DNA from: Candidatus Fermentithermobacillaceae bacterium UBA3907
GTDB taxonomy: Bacteria; Bacillota; Sulfobacillia; Fermentithermobacillales; Fermentithermobacillaceae
Assembly (NCBI GenBank): GCA_002391545.1
Contig: DGFF01000124.1
Span: 1-5,996 of the forward strand
Reading direction: 5' to 3'
DNA length: 5,996 nt
The notes below the pieces were generated by a model. It ran no database searches. It saw nothing but the letters and a program-made list of their open reading frames with translations, and was not told the DNA's origin. Positions within the stretch are counted from its first letter, which is position 1. The number at the start of each line of letters is the position of its first letter. Shown here piece after piece: positions 1 to 5,965 of the stretch. The translations under genes and the position numbers were made by a program.

Positions 1-19
1 AGATGTGTATAAGAGACAG
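1..19 (+). other. Tn5 mosaic-end sequencing adapter remnant
   Basis: The first 19 bases, AGATGTGTATAAGAGACAG, are identical to the Tn5 transposase mosaic end used in tagmentation library adapters. It sits exactly at the window edge and interrupts the hsdM reading frame without a stop, adding the non-native residues LSLIHI on the minus strand. I read it as untrimmed adapter and not as a natural transposon end, since no transposase or other Tn5 sequence is present. Confidence 0.93.
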
Positions 20-1048
20 ATCGATTACCACAGACATTTTGCCTTCTTCGTTCAGAGAAGCAAACATATGCTGAATCCATCCCCAGTCCGCACTGCTAGA
101 AGGCGGATAACCAAAGATAAACCGATCATACGGATCATTCTCATAAGTTTCCTGCGAATATTTTTGGTTCCACATAGGATTTGCCGCCACCAAATCAAAC
201 TTCATAAGCGATCCTTCAGGCGTCGTAAAAGCAGGTCTGGTCATAGTATCGCCAAGGGCAATGTTCGCATCCATATTATGTATAAACGTGTTCATTTTGG
301 CTATGGCAAATGTGGAAGCTAGTATTTCTTGGCCGTAAAACTCTAAAGGTTCGATGCTTGGATCGCTTCCGTATTTTTCTTGGAATCGCAGGTGAGATTT
401 GATCAATAACCCTCCCGAACCGCAACAGGGATCGTATACAGTATCCCCTGGCTGAGGGTCTAATATACGTGCCATAAGCGTTGCAACTTCGCTAGGAGTG
501 TAAAACTCGCCGGCGCTTTGCCCGGAACCTTCTGCAAACTTTCTAAGAAGATATTCATAAGCTCTTCCAAAAATATCAGGATCCACGTCATCTATGCCCA
601 ATCTATATTTACCTAAAACATCTACAAGTTCTTGCAGTCTGTCATCGCTCACGATCCTCTGACCAGCTGTAGTGGCGTTAAAGTCAATCGTATCAATAAC
701 ACCCTGCAGCTTAGGGTTTTCCCTAGCAACTGTCCGAACCACATTGGTCAAGTATTCCCCAACGTTTGTGGTCTGTTTTGCAATCTCCTCCCACCTAGTT
801 TCCTTTGGCAGATAGAAAGTTACTAGATTACGATCATTAGCTACAATCTCTTCAACCAATTCCCTAGAACCAAATTCCTTGGCTAGTTTATTCATTTCAT
901 CATCAAATACGTCAGATAATCTTTTTAAGAATATAAGAGGTAAAATATAATCTTTATATTTAGGCGCATCTACAGGGCCTCTAATCACGCACGCTGCTTC
1001 CCACAGCCAGTTTTCAAGGGTTTTTACATCTAATGTATTTTTAGCCAT
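20..1048 (-). CDS. hsdM: Type I restriction-modification system, N6-adenine DNA methyltransferase subunit HsdM (3' end missing)
   Basis: This is the modification subunit of a type I restriction system, which with HsdS methylates adenine in the recognition sequence using S-adenosylmethionine. The frame opens at ATG 1048 and stays open for 343 codons to the adapter junction; HsdM proteins are usually about 500 residues, so roughly the last third is missing. Residues 1 to about 135 form the helical HsdM N-terminal domain, starting MAKNTLDVKTLENWLWEAA. The methylase domain follows, with G180-EFYTP (motif X), DPCCGSGG at 206-213 (SAM-binding motif I) and the catalytic motif IV as NPMW at 290-293, where NPPF or NPPY is the textbook form. 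AAAAGGAA lies 9 nt upstream of the start. A 23-codon ORF ends 3 nt before it, suggesting translational coupling. Any hsdS and hsdR would lie beyond the contig end. No frameshift is seen in the visible part. Confidence 0.95.
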
Positions 1049-1051
1049 GCT

Positions 1052-1123
1052 TCACCATTCCTTTTCATCCAAATACCAAATGGGAGATTGCTGAAGTGTT
1101 ACTGAATACTTCGGGGAAGACAT
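1052..1123 (-). CDS. Putative 23-residue small protein or leader peptide before hsdM
   Basis: A short ORF, starting MSSPKYSVTLQQSPIWYL and ending DEKEW, opens at ATG 1123 and stops at TGA 1052-1054, only 3 nt before the hsdM start. Its ribosome site GGAGGA (1131-1136) is 7 nt from the ATG and is better than that of hsdM itself, so translation is likely. I recognise no family. It could be a leader that couples or tunes hsdM translation, a genuine small protein, or the stub of a decayed gene. There is no signal peptide or membrane segment, and the composition is mixed polar and aromatic. Confidence 0.5.
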   Translation of the reverse strand: MSSPKYSVTLQQSPIWYLDEKEW

Positions 1124-1130
1124 CTAAATT

Positions 1131-1136
1131 TCCTCC
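1131..1136 (-). promoter_or_regulatory. Strong Shine-Dalgarno (GGAGGA) for the small ORF
   Basis: On the minus strand GGAGGA precedes ATG 1123 by 7 nt, which is near-ideal spacing. This site is the main reason for calling the small ORF. TACAAT lies just upstream and resembles a -10 box, but it has no convincing -35 and would place the transcript start inside the ribosome site, so I do not call a promoter here. Confidence 0.6.
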
Positions 1137-1176
1137 ATTGTACTGCCACGATGACGCCCATAACTAGCCGTTCCCC

Positions 1177-2067
1177 TCACGCCGACGTAACCATATCCCC
1201 CTCAACCCCCAGCCTATACGATGTAACCCACATCAGATCCGGTTCATAATCTTCTGGTAACTGACCTAAGATCCAGTTCTTTTCCTCTGATTTCATCCAT
1301 ATGCAAGGGATCTGAAAGCCTGGCGAATGTGGGTCAGGCACTGCCCCTACAGTTCCAAAGTCAAGGTTCCTCACGTCAACATGGCGAGTTTCCCCCCACC
1401 ACCTAACTATCTTTAACCTGGAAGGGTCCACATCTACAATTCTCCCTTTTTCACCTGCATATCTATTCCAGCATCTTACCCGATTTTCGCCTCGCTGCTC
1501 TGGAGATCTTTTTTGGGCTCCTGGAAGAGGCGCAAACTTTCTCACCCTAAAGCCCAGGGATTCCAAGGAATTAGCGACAGAAGTAAGATCCGGTGTGCTT
1601 AAGGCTATTACAATATCAGCCTCAATGGCTTGCGCTTTTGCGCATTTAAGCTGCACACCTGCTGTAGGTCTAACCAACCCACAAGTATCCACTAGTATTA
1701 CATCTGCGCCTTGGCTCTTGGCAGCTCTTACGCAAGACTGCACCCCAATTAGGACTGGAAGTTCCCGTCCATATGGGGACGTTTTACCCACCATATAAGA
1801 ACCTTGTCTTAGAACAGATTTGAGCGAAGAAAGGCCATCATCTGCAAACCCATACGAAACAAAACCAGGGGGCCCCACATCGGATTGCCCTATATCCGAA
1901 TCCACAACGGCTACCTTTTTTCCATTCTCGCGAAACCATTGGGCTATGAGCGCAACCAAAGTGCTCTTGCCCGTGTCAATTTCCCCTATTACCATAATAA
2001 CTGGCGTCTCAGGAAGATCGGAAAGTTCCCTGCTTAATGCCGCGCTTATCTTGAGCAAATCATACAC
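1177..2067 (-). CDS. Clp1/Grc3-type P-loop polynucleotide 5'-kinase-like protein
   Basis: A 296-residue P-loop protein of the Clp1/Grc3/NOL9 class, whose characterised members use ATP or GTP to phosphorylate the 5'-OH end of RNA or DNA. It shows a Walker A motif GEIDTGKST at 28-36, the class-specific VDSDIGQSD at 55-63 (D56, D58, G60, Q61), a segment YMVGKTSPYGRELPVLIG at 91-108 resembling the family's 'VGSTSP.G' region, and the second core strand VDTCGLV at 126-132. The C-terminal 120 residues are less conserved and rich in W and R. The likely start is GTG 2067; an ATG 4 nt downstream is out of frame, and no good Shine-Dalgarno is visible, so the start is uncertain. It lies 53 nt upstream of the small ORF and hsdM on the same strand, and diverges from the SRA-HNH-Nudix gene. 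The kinase activity and its role in this bacterium are inferred. It could instead be a related GTPase or ATPase of unknown substrate. Confidence 0.8.
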   Translation of the reverse strand: MYDLLKISAALSRELSDLPETPVIMVIGEIDTGKSTLVALIAQWFRENGKKVAVVDSDIGQSDVGPPGFVSYGFADDGLSSLKSVLRQGSYMVGKTSPYGRELPVLIGVQSCVRAAKSQGADVILVDTCGLVRPTAGVQLKCAKAQAIEADIVIALSTPDLTSVANSLESLGFRVRKFAPLPGAQKRSPEQRGENRVRCWNRYAGEKGRIVDVDPSRLKIVRWWGETRHVDVRNLDFGTVGAVPDPHSPGFQIPCIWMKSEEKNWILGQLPEDYEPDLMWVTSYRLGVEGDMVTSA

Positions 2068-2102
2068 CCCCGAGGTCTGATGTTAGTTTGTGCATTGAAA
2101 CC

Positions 2103-2132
2103 ATAATACCTTACCGTCGACATAGAAAACAA
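2103..2132 (-). promoter_or_regulatory. Weak candidate promoter for the Clp1-like gene
   Basis: Reading the minus strand, TATTAT (2103-2108) differs from the -10 consensus at one base. It is preceded at 18 nt by TTGTTT (2127-2132), which keeps only the TTG of a -35 box. It would start transcription about 30 nt before the GTG at 2067. The rest of the 158-nt divergent gap (2068-2225) shows no clear plus-strand promoter for the fusion gene. Confidence 0.3.
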
Positions 2133-2225
2133 AATAGGTTGGCTTTTCAGTTCATTATGACATAGAGGAAACAAAGGCTCCACGTAGAATACCCCTTTAG
2201 ACTCTTTCCATGAAAGGCTGGTACC

Positions 2226-3500
2226 ATGGATCTTTCTCACCTGTTTGCCTATTTCAGGCAAGGACAGCTATACGTCCGGAAAGAAATTCATAACATGCTT
2301 GGGGGTCAGGAGCAAGGAGGCATATCTACCCCGCGCTCAGCTCCTTGTGTGTTTCTTTTCAGAAAAGAACGAGCCTCAGGCTACGTAGAAGATGACGGCT
2401 GGCAACTTGACGGGTTCTACCACTTCACAGGAGAAGGCCAGTCCTTTGACATGGAGATGACCAGGGGCAACAAAGCAGTGCGAGACCACCGCAGAGCAGG
2501 TAAGGTCTTGATGCTGTTTGAAAGCGTAAAAAACGAAGCAGGTGTTTACCGTTTTCAAGGCTTTATGAATTGCGTCGATTACTACCACAAAGACATAGAC
2601 GCTCTAGGTAACGTGAGACGAATATACGTGTTTCGCCTTGCGCCTATCGAAACTTATTCCACATCCCACCTTCTATCCCAAAGCAAAATAGCCACGCATT
2701 TTCTGGATTTACGGAGTTTGGCCCTAGAAGCGAATGCTCCTCTTGCAGTCAGCAAATTTGGGCACTACTTAGGTCCTGCTTCAGACTCACTTCACCTAAA
2801 TTATGAGGAAAATCAAAGAAATGAGTATCACCAGCGCGTTCTGACTCTTACGAAATACGTCATTCAACGAGCAAATGGTTTCTGCGAATGCTGCGGTTAT
2901 CCTGCCCCTTTTTACTGTGAAAATCAGAACCCCTACTTGGAAATTCACTACTTACACGGCGTAGGCGACTATGGCATAGATAAGCCTTCCAACCTAATTG
3001 CCCTATGCCCTACTTGCCACAGAAAAGCCCATGCTGGGAAAGATAAGCGAAATATATCTGCTCATCTAGATGCTGCGGCAGCCAATGTTGAAAACGCCCT
3101 GGACAAAGGAATTCTTAAGTTAGTAACCGCAGCCATCATAATAGATGACACCCAAAGAATACTAGCCGCTCAAAGAAAGACAGGAGACCTTGCAGGATAT
3201 TGGGAATTCCCAGGCGGCCAGGTAAAACCAGGTGAAACTTTGGAGCAGTGCTTGACCAGGGAAATCTATGAGGAACTGTCGCTAGAGATCACCGACGTCA
3301 CTCCCTTTATGATGGTAGATTACGATTATGGAACCTTTTTCATGAGGCTATATTCGTTCCTATGCAAAGCGCGAGGAACCCCAGTCTTGCGTGAGCATGC
3401 CCAGATAGAATGGCTAGAGCGTGAGGACCTTCGCAGTCTAGATTGGGTCCCTGCCGACGTAACCATAGCTGAAGGTCTTTGTAACGATTTTAACTTGTAA
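2226..3500 (+). CDS. SRA-like / HNH endonuclease / Nudix (MutT/NudG-like) fusion protein, predicted modification-dependent restriction factor
   Basis: A 424-residue three-domain protein. Residues about 11-140 match the SRA-like domain of ScoMcrA-type enzymes, a reader of modified DNA bases: GGQEQGGISTP at 26-36, DGWQLDGFYHFTGEGQ at 57-72, then the RGN at 80-82. Residues about 205-280 form an HNH nuclease with zinc cysteines C220/C223 and C261/C264, LEIHYLH at 238-244, N256 and CHRKAH at 264-269. Where the family usually has EVHH, this protein has EIHY, so the second histidine is tyrosine. Residues about 295-415 are a Nudix hydrolase of MutT/NudG type: LAAQRKTGDLAGYWEFPGG at 313-331 leads into the Nudix box with E337, R345, E346, E349 and E350, and the usual late glycine is S352. 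NudG-type enzymes hydrolyse modified pyrimidine dNTPs. AAAGG (2213-2217) sits 8 nt before ATG 2226. A HIT-family gene follows 31 nt after the stop. The domains are clear; the joint defence function is inference. Confidence 0.88.
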   Translation: MDLSHLFAYFRQGQLYVRKEIHNMLGGQEQGGISTPRSAPCVFLFRKERASGYVEDDGWQLDGFYHFTGEGQSFDMEMTRGNKAVRDHRRAGKVLMLFESVKNEAGVYRFQGFMNCVDYYHKDIDALGNVRRIYVFRLAPIETYSTSHLLSQSKIATHFLDLRSLALEANAPLAVSKFGHYLGPASDSLHLNYEENQRNEYHQRVLTLTKYVIQRANGFCECCGYPAPFYCENQNPYLEIHYLHGVGDYGIDKPSNLIALCPTCHRKAHAGKDKRNISAHLDAAAANVENALDKGILKLVTAAIIIDDTQRILAAQRKTGDLAGYWEFPGGQVKPGETLEQCLTREIYEELSLEITDVTPFMMVDYDYGTFFMRLYSFLCKARGTPVLREHAQIEWLEREDLRSLDWVPADVTIAEGLCNDFNL

Positions 3501-3516
3501 TCATATATTTTTGGTA

Positions 3517-3523
3517 AGAGGTG
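3517..3523 (+). promoter_or_regulatory. Shine-Dalgarno deciding the HIT gene start
   Basis: AGAGGTG, 8 nt before ATG 3532, is the only good ribosome site here. It rules out the in-frame TTG at 3511, which lies upstream of it. It also places the start directly on MYCPFC, the usual N-terminus of the family. Confidence 0.75.
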
Positions 3524-3531
3524 TGATTTGT

Positions 3532-3900
3532 ATGTACTGCCCATTTTGTAATCCTGAGCAAGTGGTGGTTTCTAACGAACTGGCATACGCCATTTACGAC
3601 AAATATCCTGTTTCCCCAGGACACATGCTGATCATCACGAAACGCCACACACCCGATATATTCAGCACTACTCCTGAAGAAAGACAAGCCATGTACGAAA
3701 TAATTGAAAAATGCAAGTCGATTTTGGATGAAGAAAAATCACCCGATGGCTACAACGTAGGCATCAACTGCGGAAAGCCAGCAGGGCAAACCATATTCCA
3801 CGTCCATGTTCACCTCATACCCAGATACAAAGGGGATGTAGAAAACCCCAGAGGTGGAGTCAGACGGGTAGTTCCTCACAGACATACTCCGATGCCTTAG
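3532..3900 (+). CDS. HIT (histidine triad) family nucleotide hydrolase
   Basis: A 122-residue HIT-family protein, probably hydrolysing dinucleoside polyphosphates or adenylated compounds in the cytoplasm. It has an N-terminal CPFC (C3, C6) that may bind zinc, the conserved YPVSPGHMLIITKRH at 25-39, N79 within the INCGKPAGQ region at 78-86, and the triad HVHVHLIPR at 90-98 with H90, H92 and H94. The C-terminal RYKGDVENPRGGVRR region is typical of this subgroup, and the length is normal. It follows the SRA-HNH-Nudix gene by 31 nt with no terminator between, so the two are probably cotranscribed. Both encode phosphoanhydride hydrolases of nucleotides. The exact substrate cannot be told from sequence. 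Confidence 0.93.
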   Translation: MYCPFCNPEQVVVSNELAYAIYDKYPVSPGHMLIITKRHTPDIFSTTPEERQAMYEIIEKCKSILDEEKSPDGYNVGINCGKPAGQTIFHVHVHLIPRYKGDVENPRGGVRRVVPHRHTPMP

Positions 3901-4064
3901 TGATTCTACCTGTTCTTCTAGCTAATCCTTAGGCCCATCTAGGGTGGCATATATACTTGCGCCGCAACGCAAAATTGGTTAACATAATATAAGTGTGTCC
4001 AGGTAATCACGTTCGAATATTCCGTACCTCATTATTTTCCCAACGCAAGGAGGTGTTATGGGAA
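3901..4064 (+). other. Intergenic gap between HIT and MATE genes with a small inverted repeat
   Basis: This 164-nt gap holds a 5-bp inverted repeat TTGCG/CGCAA (3957-3961 and 3968-3972) and an imperfect hairpin CCTTAG/CTAGGG around 3930-3945 without a T-run, so I do not call a terminator. The AT-rich CATAATATAAG (3983-3993) resembles a -10 region but no -35 sits at the right distance. The MATE gene may have its own promoter here, which I cannot prove. Confidence 0.4.
4047..4055 (+). promoter_or_regulatory. Strong Shine-Dalgarno with competing starts for the MATE gene
   Basis: AAGGAGGTG is almost fully complementary to the 16S rRNA tail. The nearest ATG (4058) is only 2 nt past its end and opens a 6-codon out-of-frame ORF (MGSVHA) that stops at 4076-4078. 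The in-frame GTG at 4065 has 9 nt spacing and the in-frame ATG at 4071 has 15 nt. I prefer GTG 4065. Confidence 0.6.
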
Positions 4065-5504
4065 GTGTCCATGCCTAAAAGGAAAACACTCCCTGAAGAT
4101 GATATTCAACAAGTTTCCCATACACAAAATGAAGGTATAGATCTTTTGCAGGTCGAAAGTCCTGCCGACATACGTCGTTCCATTTGGAAATTGGCCTTGC
4201 CTGCAATGATTGAGTTCGGACTCATGATGTTAGTTCAAATAATCGACATGATTCAAGTAGGAAGTCTAGGAGCTTGGGCGATTTCAGCCACAGGTCTGGC
4301 TGCTCAACCAACTATGCTAATTTTCTCTGTGTTCAGCGCACTGGTGGTTGGAACTACCGCTCTAGTTGCGCGGGCGGCAGGGGCTGGAGACAGAGACTAC
4401 GCTTGTAGAGTGACTCGGCAATCGTTCGTAATCGTCCTGGTATTGGGCGTTGTTGTAACAGCCATAGGAATTCCTGCTTCTGGTAGCATTATCAGGTTGA
4501 TGGGTGCAGAAGCCGATACCATCGGCCCAGGAACTACTTACATGAAAATAATTTTCGCAGGTACCATATTTACAGTAGGCAACATGGTCCTCGCCGCTTC
4601 CTTGCGTGGCGCAGGTGACATGATAACACCTATGATCTCAAATCTGGTAGCCAACGCGGTGAACTTATTTGGCAACTGGGTGCTCATCCATGGAAAACTG
4701 GGTTTTCCCAGGCTGGAAGTGGCCGGTGCTGCACTAGCAACATCGTTCTCGCGCCTAGTAGCTTTCGTTATAACTTTTGATGCAGTATACAGAAGGAACA
4801 AATTCATAAGCATATCTTTCCACGATTCTTATAAACTTGAACCCGAACTGGTTCGGAACGTACTCGACATCGGCATTCCAGCTGCGATTGAGCAATTAGT
4901 AATGCGAACTGGTGCGTTGTTGTTCGCCCGTATGATCGCAGGTTTTGGTACTTTGATGTTTGCAGCCCACCAAATTGCTATGAACTTGGAAAGCCTGACT
5001 CTTGTTCCGGTAATGGCTTTTCAGATGGCAACCACTACGCTTGTAGGGCAAGGCCTGGGTGCACAGAAGCCGGAAATCTCAGAGAAAGTGACTCAACAGG
5101 CAATACTTATGAGCGTGAGCTTAATGACTGTAATCGCCATACTTTTCTTCGCTTTTGGTCATAACGCCATCGATGTATTTGTAGACGATCCAGAAGTGAT
5201 AGCCATAGGCGCAAGTGCAGTGAAAATACTCGCCCTTTCGCTGCCTATTACCGGAGTTTACTTTGTGTTAGCAGGAGCCCTGCGAGGGGCAGGCGATACC
5301 AAGTATGCTATGTACGTGAGCACAATAGGCGTATGGGGAGTTCGTCTGCTTGTAGGCCACTTGTTAGCTAATGTGCTAGGGCTGGCTCTCATTGGCGCGT
5401 GGATAGCCGTTGTATTGGACATGTTAGTGCGAATGATATTCGCATTTGCAAGGTTCCACAGCGGACAGTGGAAAGAAGTTATCGATGCAGCTGAGTACTG
5501 TTAG
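4065..5504 (+). CDS. MATE family multidrug/sodium (or proton) antiporter
   Basis: A 479-residue inner-membrane efflux transporter of the MATE family, which exports cationic drugs or metabolites in exchange for Na+ or H+. After a polar N-terminal tail of about 40 residues (PKRKTLPEDD, then many Q, H and E), about twelve hydrophobic segments follow, in the usual two six-helix halves. The internal duplication shows in two LRGAGD motifs, at 180-185 and 406-411, the same place in each half. VGTTALVARAAGAGD in the first half mirrors TTTLVGQGLGAQ in the second, another MATE hallmark. The length is normal. An in-frame frame extends up to GTG 3993 but lies upstream of the Shine-Dalgarno and is rejected; ATG 4071 is the alternative start. 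The substrate is unknown. It may belong to the upstream transcription unit or have its own promoter. No terminator is seen after the stop; the next promoter begins 16 nt later. Confidence 0.93.
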   Translation: MSMPKRKTLPEDDIQQVSHTQNEGIDLLQVESPADIRRSIWKLALPAMIEFGLMMLVQIIDMIQVGSLGAWAISATGLAAQPTMLIFSVFSALVVGTTALVARAAGAGDRDYACRVTRQSFVIVLVLGVVVTAIGIPASGSIIRLMGAEADTIGPGTTYMKIIFAGTIFTVGNMVLAASLRGAGDMITPMISNLVANAVNLFGNWVLIHGKLGFPRLEVAGAALATSFSRLVAFVITFDAVYRRNKFISISFHDSYKLEPELVRNVLDIGIPAAIEQLVMRTGALLFARMIAGFGTLMFAAHQIAMNLESLTLVPVMAFQMATTTLVGQGLGAQKPEISEKVTQQAILMSVSLMTVIAILFFAFGHNAIDVFVDDPEVIAIGASAVKILALSLPITGVYFVLAGALRGAGDTKYAMYVSTIGVWGVRLLVGHLLANVLGLALIGAWIAVVLDMLVRMIFAFARFHSGQWKEVIDAAEYC

Positions 5505-5519
5505 GGTAAAGGCATATAG

Positions 5520-5548
5520 TTGACATATACGCTAAAAAACTTTATACT
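5520..5548 (+). promoter_or_regulatory. Sigma-70 promoter for the riboswitch leader
   Basis: A perfect -35 TTGACA (5520-5525) and a -10 TATACT (5543-5548, five of six consensus bases) are separated by exactly 17 nt. Transcription should begin near 5555, just before the riboswitch. It is the best promoter in the window and starts 16 nt after the MATE stop codon. Confidence 0.85.
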
Positions 5549-5568
5549 GCAATTGTACGTGAGCAACA

Positions 5569-5695
5569 CGAACCTATGGTTCGGCGCTGAATCTCTCTTA
5601 CGAGAGAACGGGGGACCCAATTTTTTGGGGCGAATCGCAGGAATGCGTAGGGTTACGCCCTTTTGACCCGAGCCCGTCAGCTAACCTCGTAAGCG
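5569..5695 (+). promoter_or_regulatory. ydaO/yuaA-type c-di-AMP riboswitch aptamer
   Basis: The core spans 5585-5695 and carries the hallmarks of the ydaO/yuaA class, which binds cyclic di-AMP and usually lowers expression of the downstream gene. Conserved strings include GAATCT (5589-5594), AACGGGGGACCCA (5607-5619), GGGGCGAATC (5627-5636), and GACCCGAGCCCGTCAG and CTAACCTCGTAAGCG running to 5695. The pairing is consistent: closing stem CGCT/AGCG (5585-5588, 5692-5695), TCTCTC/GAGAGA (5592-5597, 5602-5607), CCCAA/TTGGG (5616-5620, 5625-5629), GGGCG/CGCCC (5628-5632, 5656-5660) enclosing CGCA/TGCG (5636-5639, 5644-5647), and CGGG/CCCG (5609-5612, 5673-5676). A 6-bp hairpin CGAACC/GGTTCG (5569-5583) directly precedes the core. 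It lies on the transcript leading to the DegV-like gene. Confidence 0.9.
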
Positions 5696-5703
5696 AAGAA
5701 AAG

Positions 5704-5761
5704 GGAGGCCTCATTTTCCGGTACAAATCGCGTACCGTGCAACTAGGGTAGATTAGCCTCC
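5704..5761 (+). promoter_or_regulatory. Hairpin following the riboswitch, possible expression platform
   Basis: GGAGGC (5704-5709) pairs with GCCTCC (5756-5761), enclosing a 6-bp hairpin CGGTAC/GTACCG (5719-5724, 5732-5737). AGATTAGC (5750-5757) can instead pair, with one mismatch, with the conserved GCTAACCT of the aptamer (5680-5687), which would disrupt the aptamer. The two pairings share bases 5756-5757 and so exclude each other. No T-run follows, so it is not a simple terminator. Its switching role is inference. Confidence 0.45.
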
Positions 5762-5778
5762 ACTTAAAATCACTATCT

Positions 5779-5835
5779 CACGTTCAATTCTGTGCAAGAC
5801 TTCCGTTATGTGCGGAAGAACGTGCGTGGCTTTTT
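5779..5835 (+). terminator. Weak terminator-like or switching hairpin in the leader
   Basis: CACGTTC (5779-5785) pairs with GAACGTG (5818-5824), with TTCCG/CGGAA (5801-5805, 5813-5817) nested inside and a large bulge between. Five T residues follow at 5831-5835 after a 6-nt gap, so the shape is only partly like an intrinsic terminator. It crosses the long 5792-5915 inverted repeat, so the two would form either alternatives or a pseudoknot. Confidence 0.25.
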
Positions 5836-5915
5836 AGTGCCCGAAACAAGACATGTGACACCGTTGCCATTGTTTTCATTGTCTTTGCCACTGCTCGCCA
5901 GCGAAAGTCTTGCAC
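5792..5915 (+). repeat. Long-range 11-bp perfect inverted repeat, candidate structured leader RNA
   Basis: GTGCAAGACTT (5792-5802) is perfectly complementary to AAGTCTTGCAC (5905-5915). Two further helices nest inside in order: GTGGC/GCCAC (5826-5830, 5887-5891) and AAGACA/TGTCTT (5848-5853, 5880-5885). A local hairpin CTTCCG/CGGAAG (5800-5805, 5813-5818) partly competes with the outer stem. This adds up to a plausible multi-helix RNA between the c-di-AMP aptamer and the DegV-like gene. I do not recognise a known riboswitch, and no protein ORF of note lies inside. Confidence 0.45.
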
Positions 5916-5923
5916 TTAACGAA

Positions 5924-5941
5924 GGGCCTCGACACAGGCTC
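5924..5941 (+). promoter_or_regulatory. Small hairpin just upstream of the DegV-like ribosome site
   Basis: GGGCCT (5924-5929) pairs with AGGCTC (5936-5941), with one G-T wobble and a 6-nt loop. It ends 10 nt before the Shine-Dalgarno AAAGGAG (5952-5958) and leaves that site unpaired. It may be structural only. Confidence 0.3.
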
Positions 5942-5965
5942 ATTATGCGCCAAAGGAGATGAACT

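Noticed and set aside
5..826. Plus-strand open frames at 5-322 and 632-826
   Set aside because: They lie antisense to hsdM, whose minus-strand frame is continuous with clear methylase motifs. The plus-strand translations show no family features, and the first begins inside adapter sequence.
1181..3467. 15-base exact direct repeat GCCGACGTAACCATA at 1181-1195 and 3453-3467
   Set aside because: It falls in unrelated coding contexts read on opposite strands, with no extension or flanking duplication. It is a mild coincidence for a 6-kb window and not a convincing mobile-element or attachment site.
3511..3531. TTG start extending the HIT protein by seven residues
   Set aside because: The Shine-Dalgarno lies downstream of this TTG, and the family normally begins at the CPFC motif.
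3993..4064. GTG start extending the MATE protein by 24 residues
   Set aside because: The strong Shine-Dalgarno is inside this extension, and the added residues do not look like a MATE N-terminus.
5883..5915. Resemblance of GCCACTG near 5887 to part of the cobalamin riboswitch
   Set aside because: The B12 box and the other conserved cobalamin riboswitch segments are absent at the expected distances.
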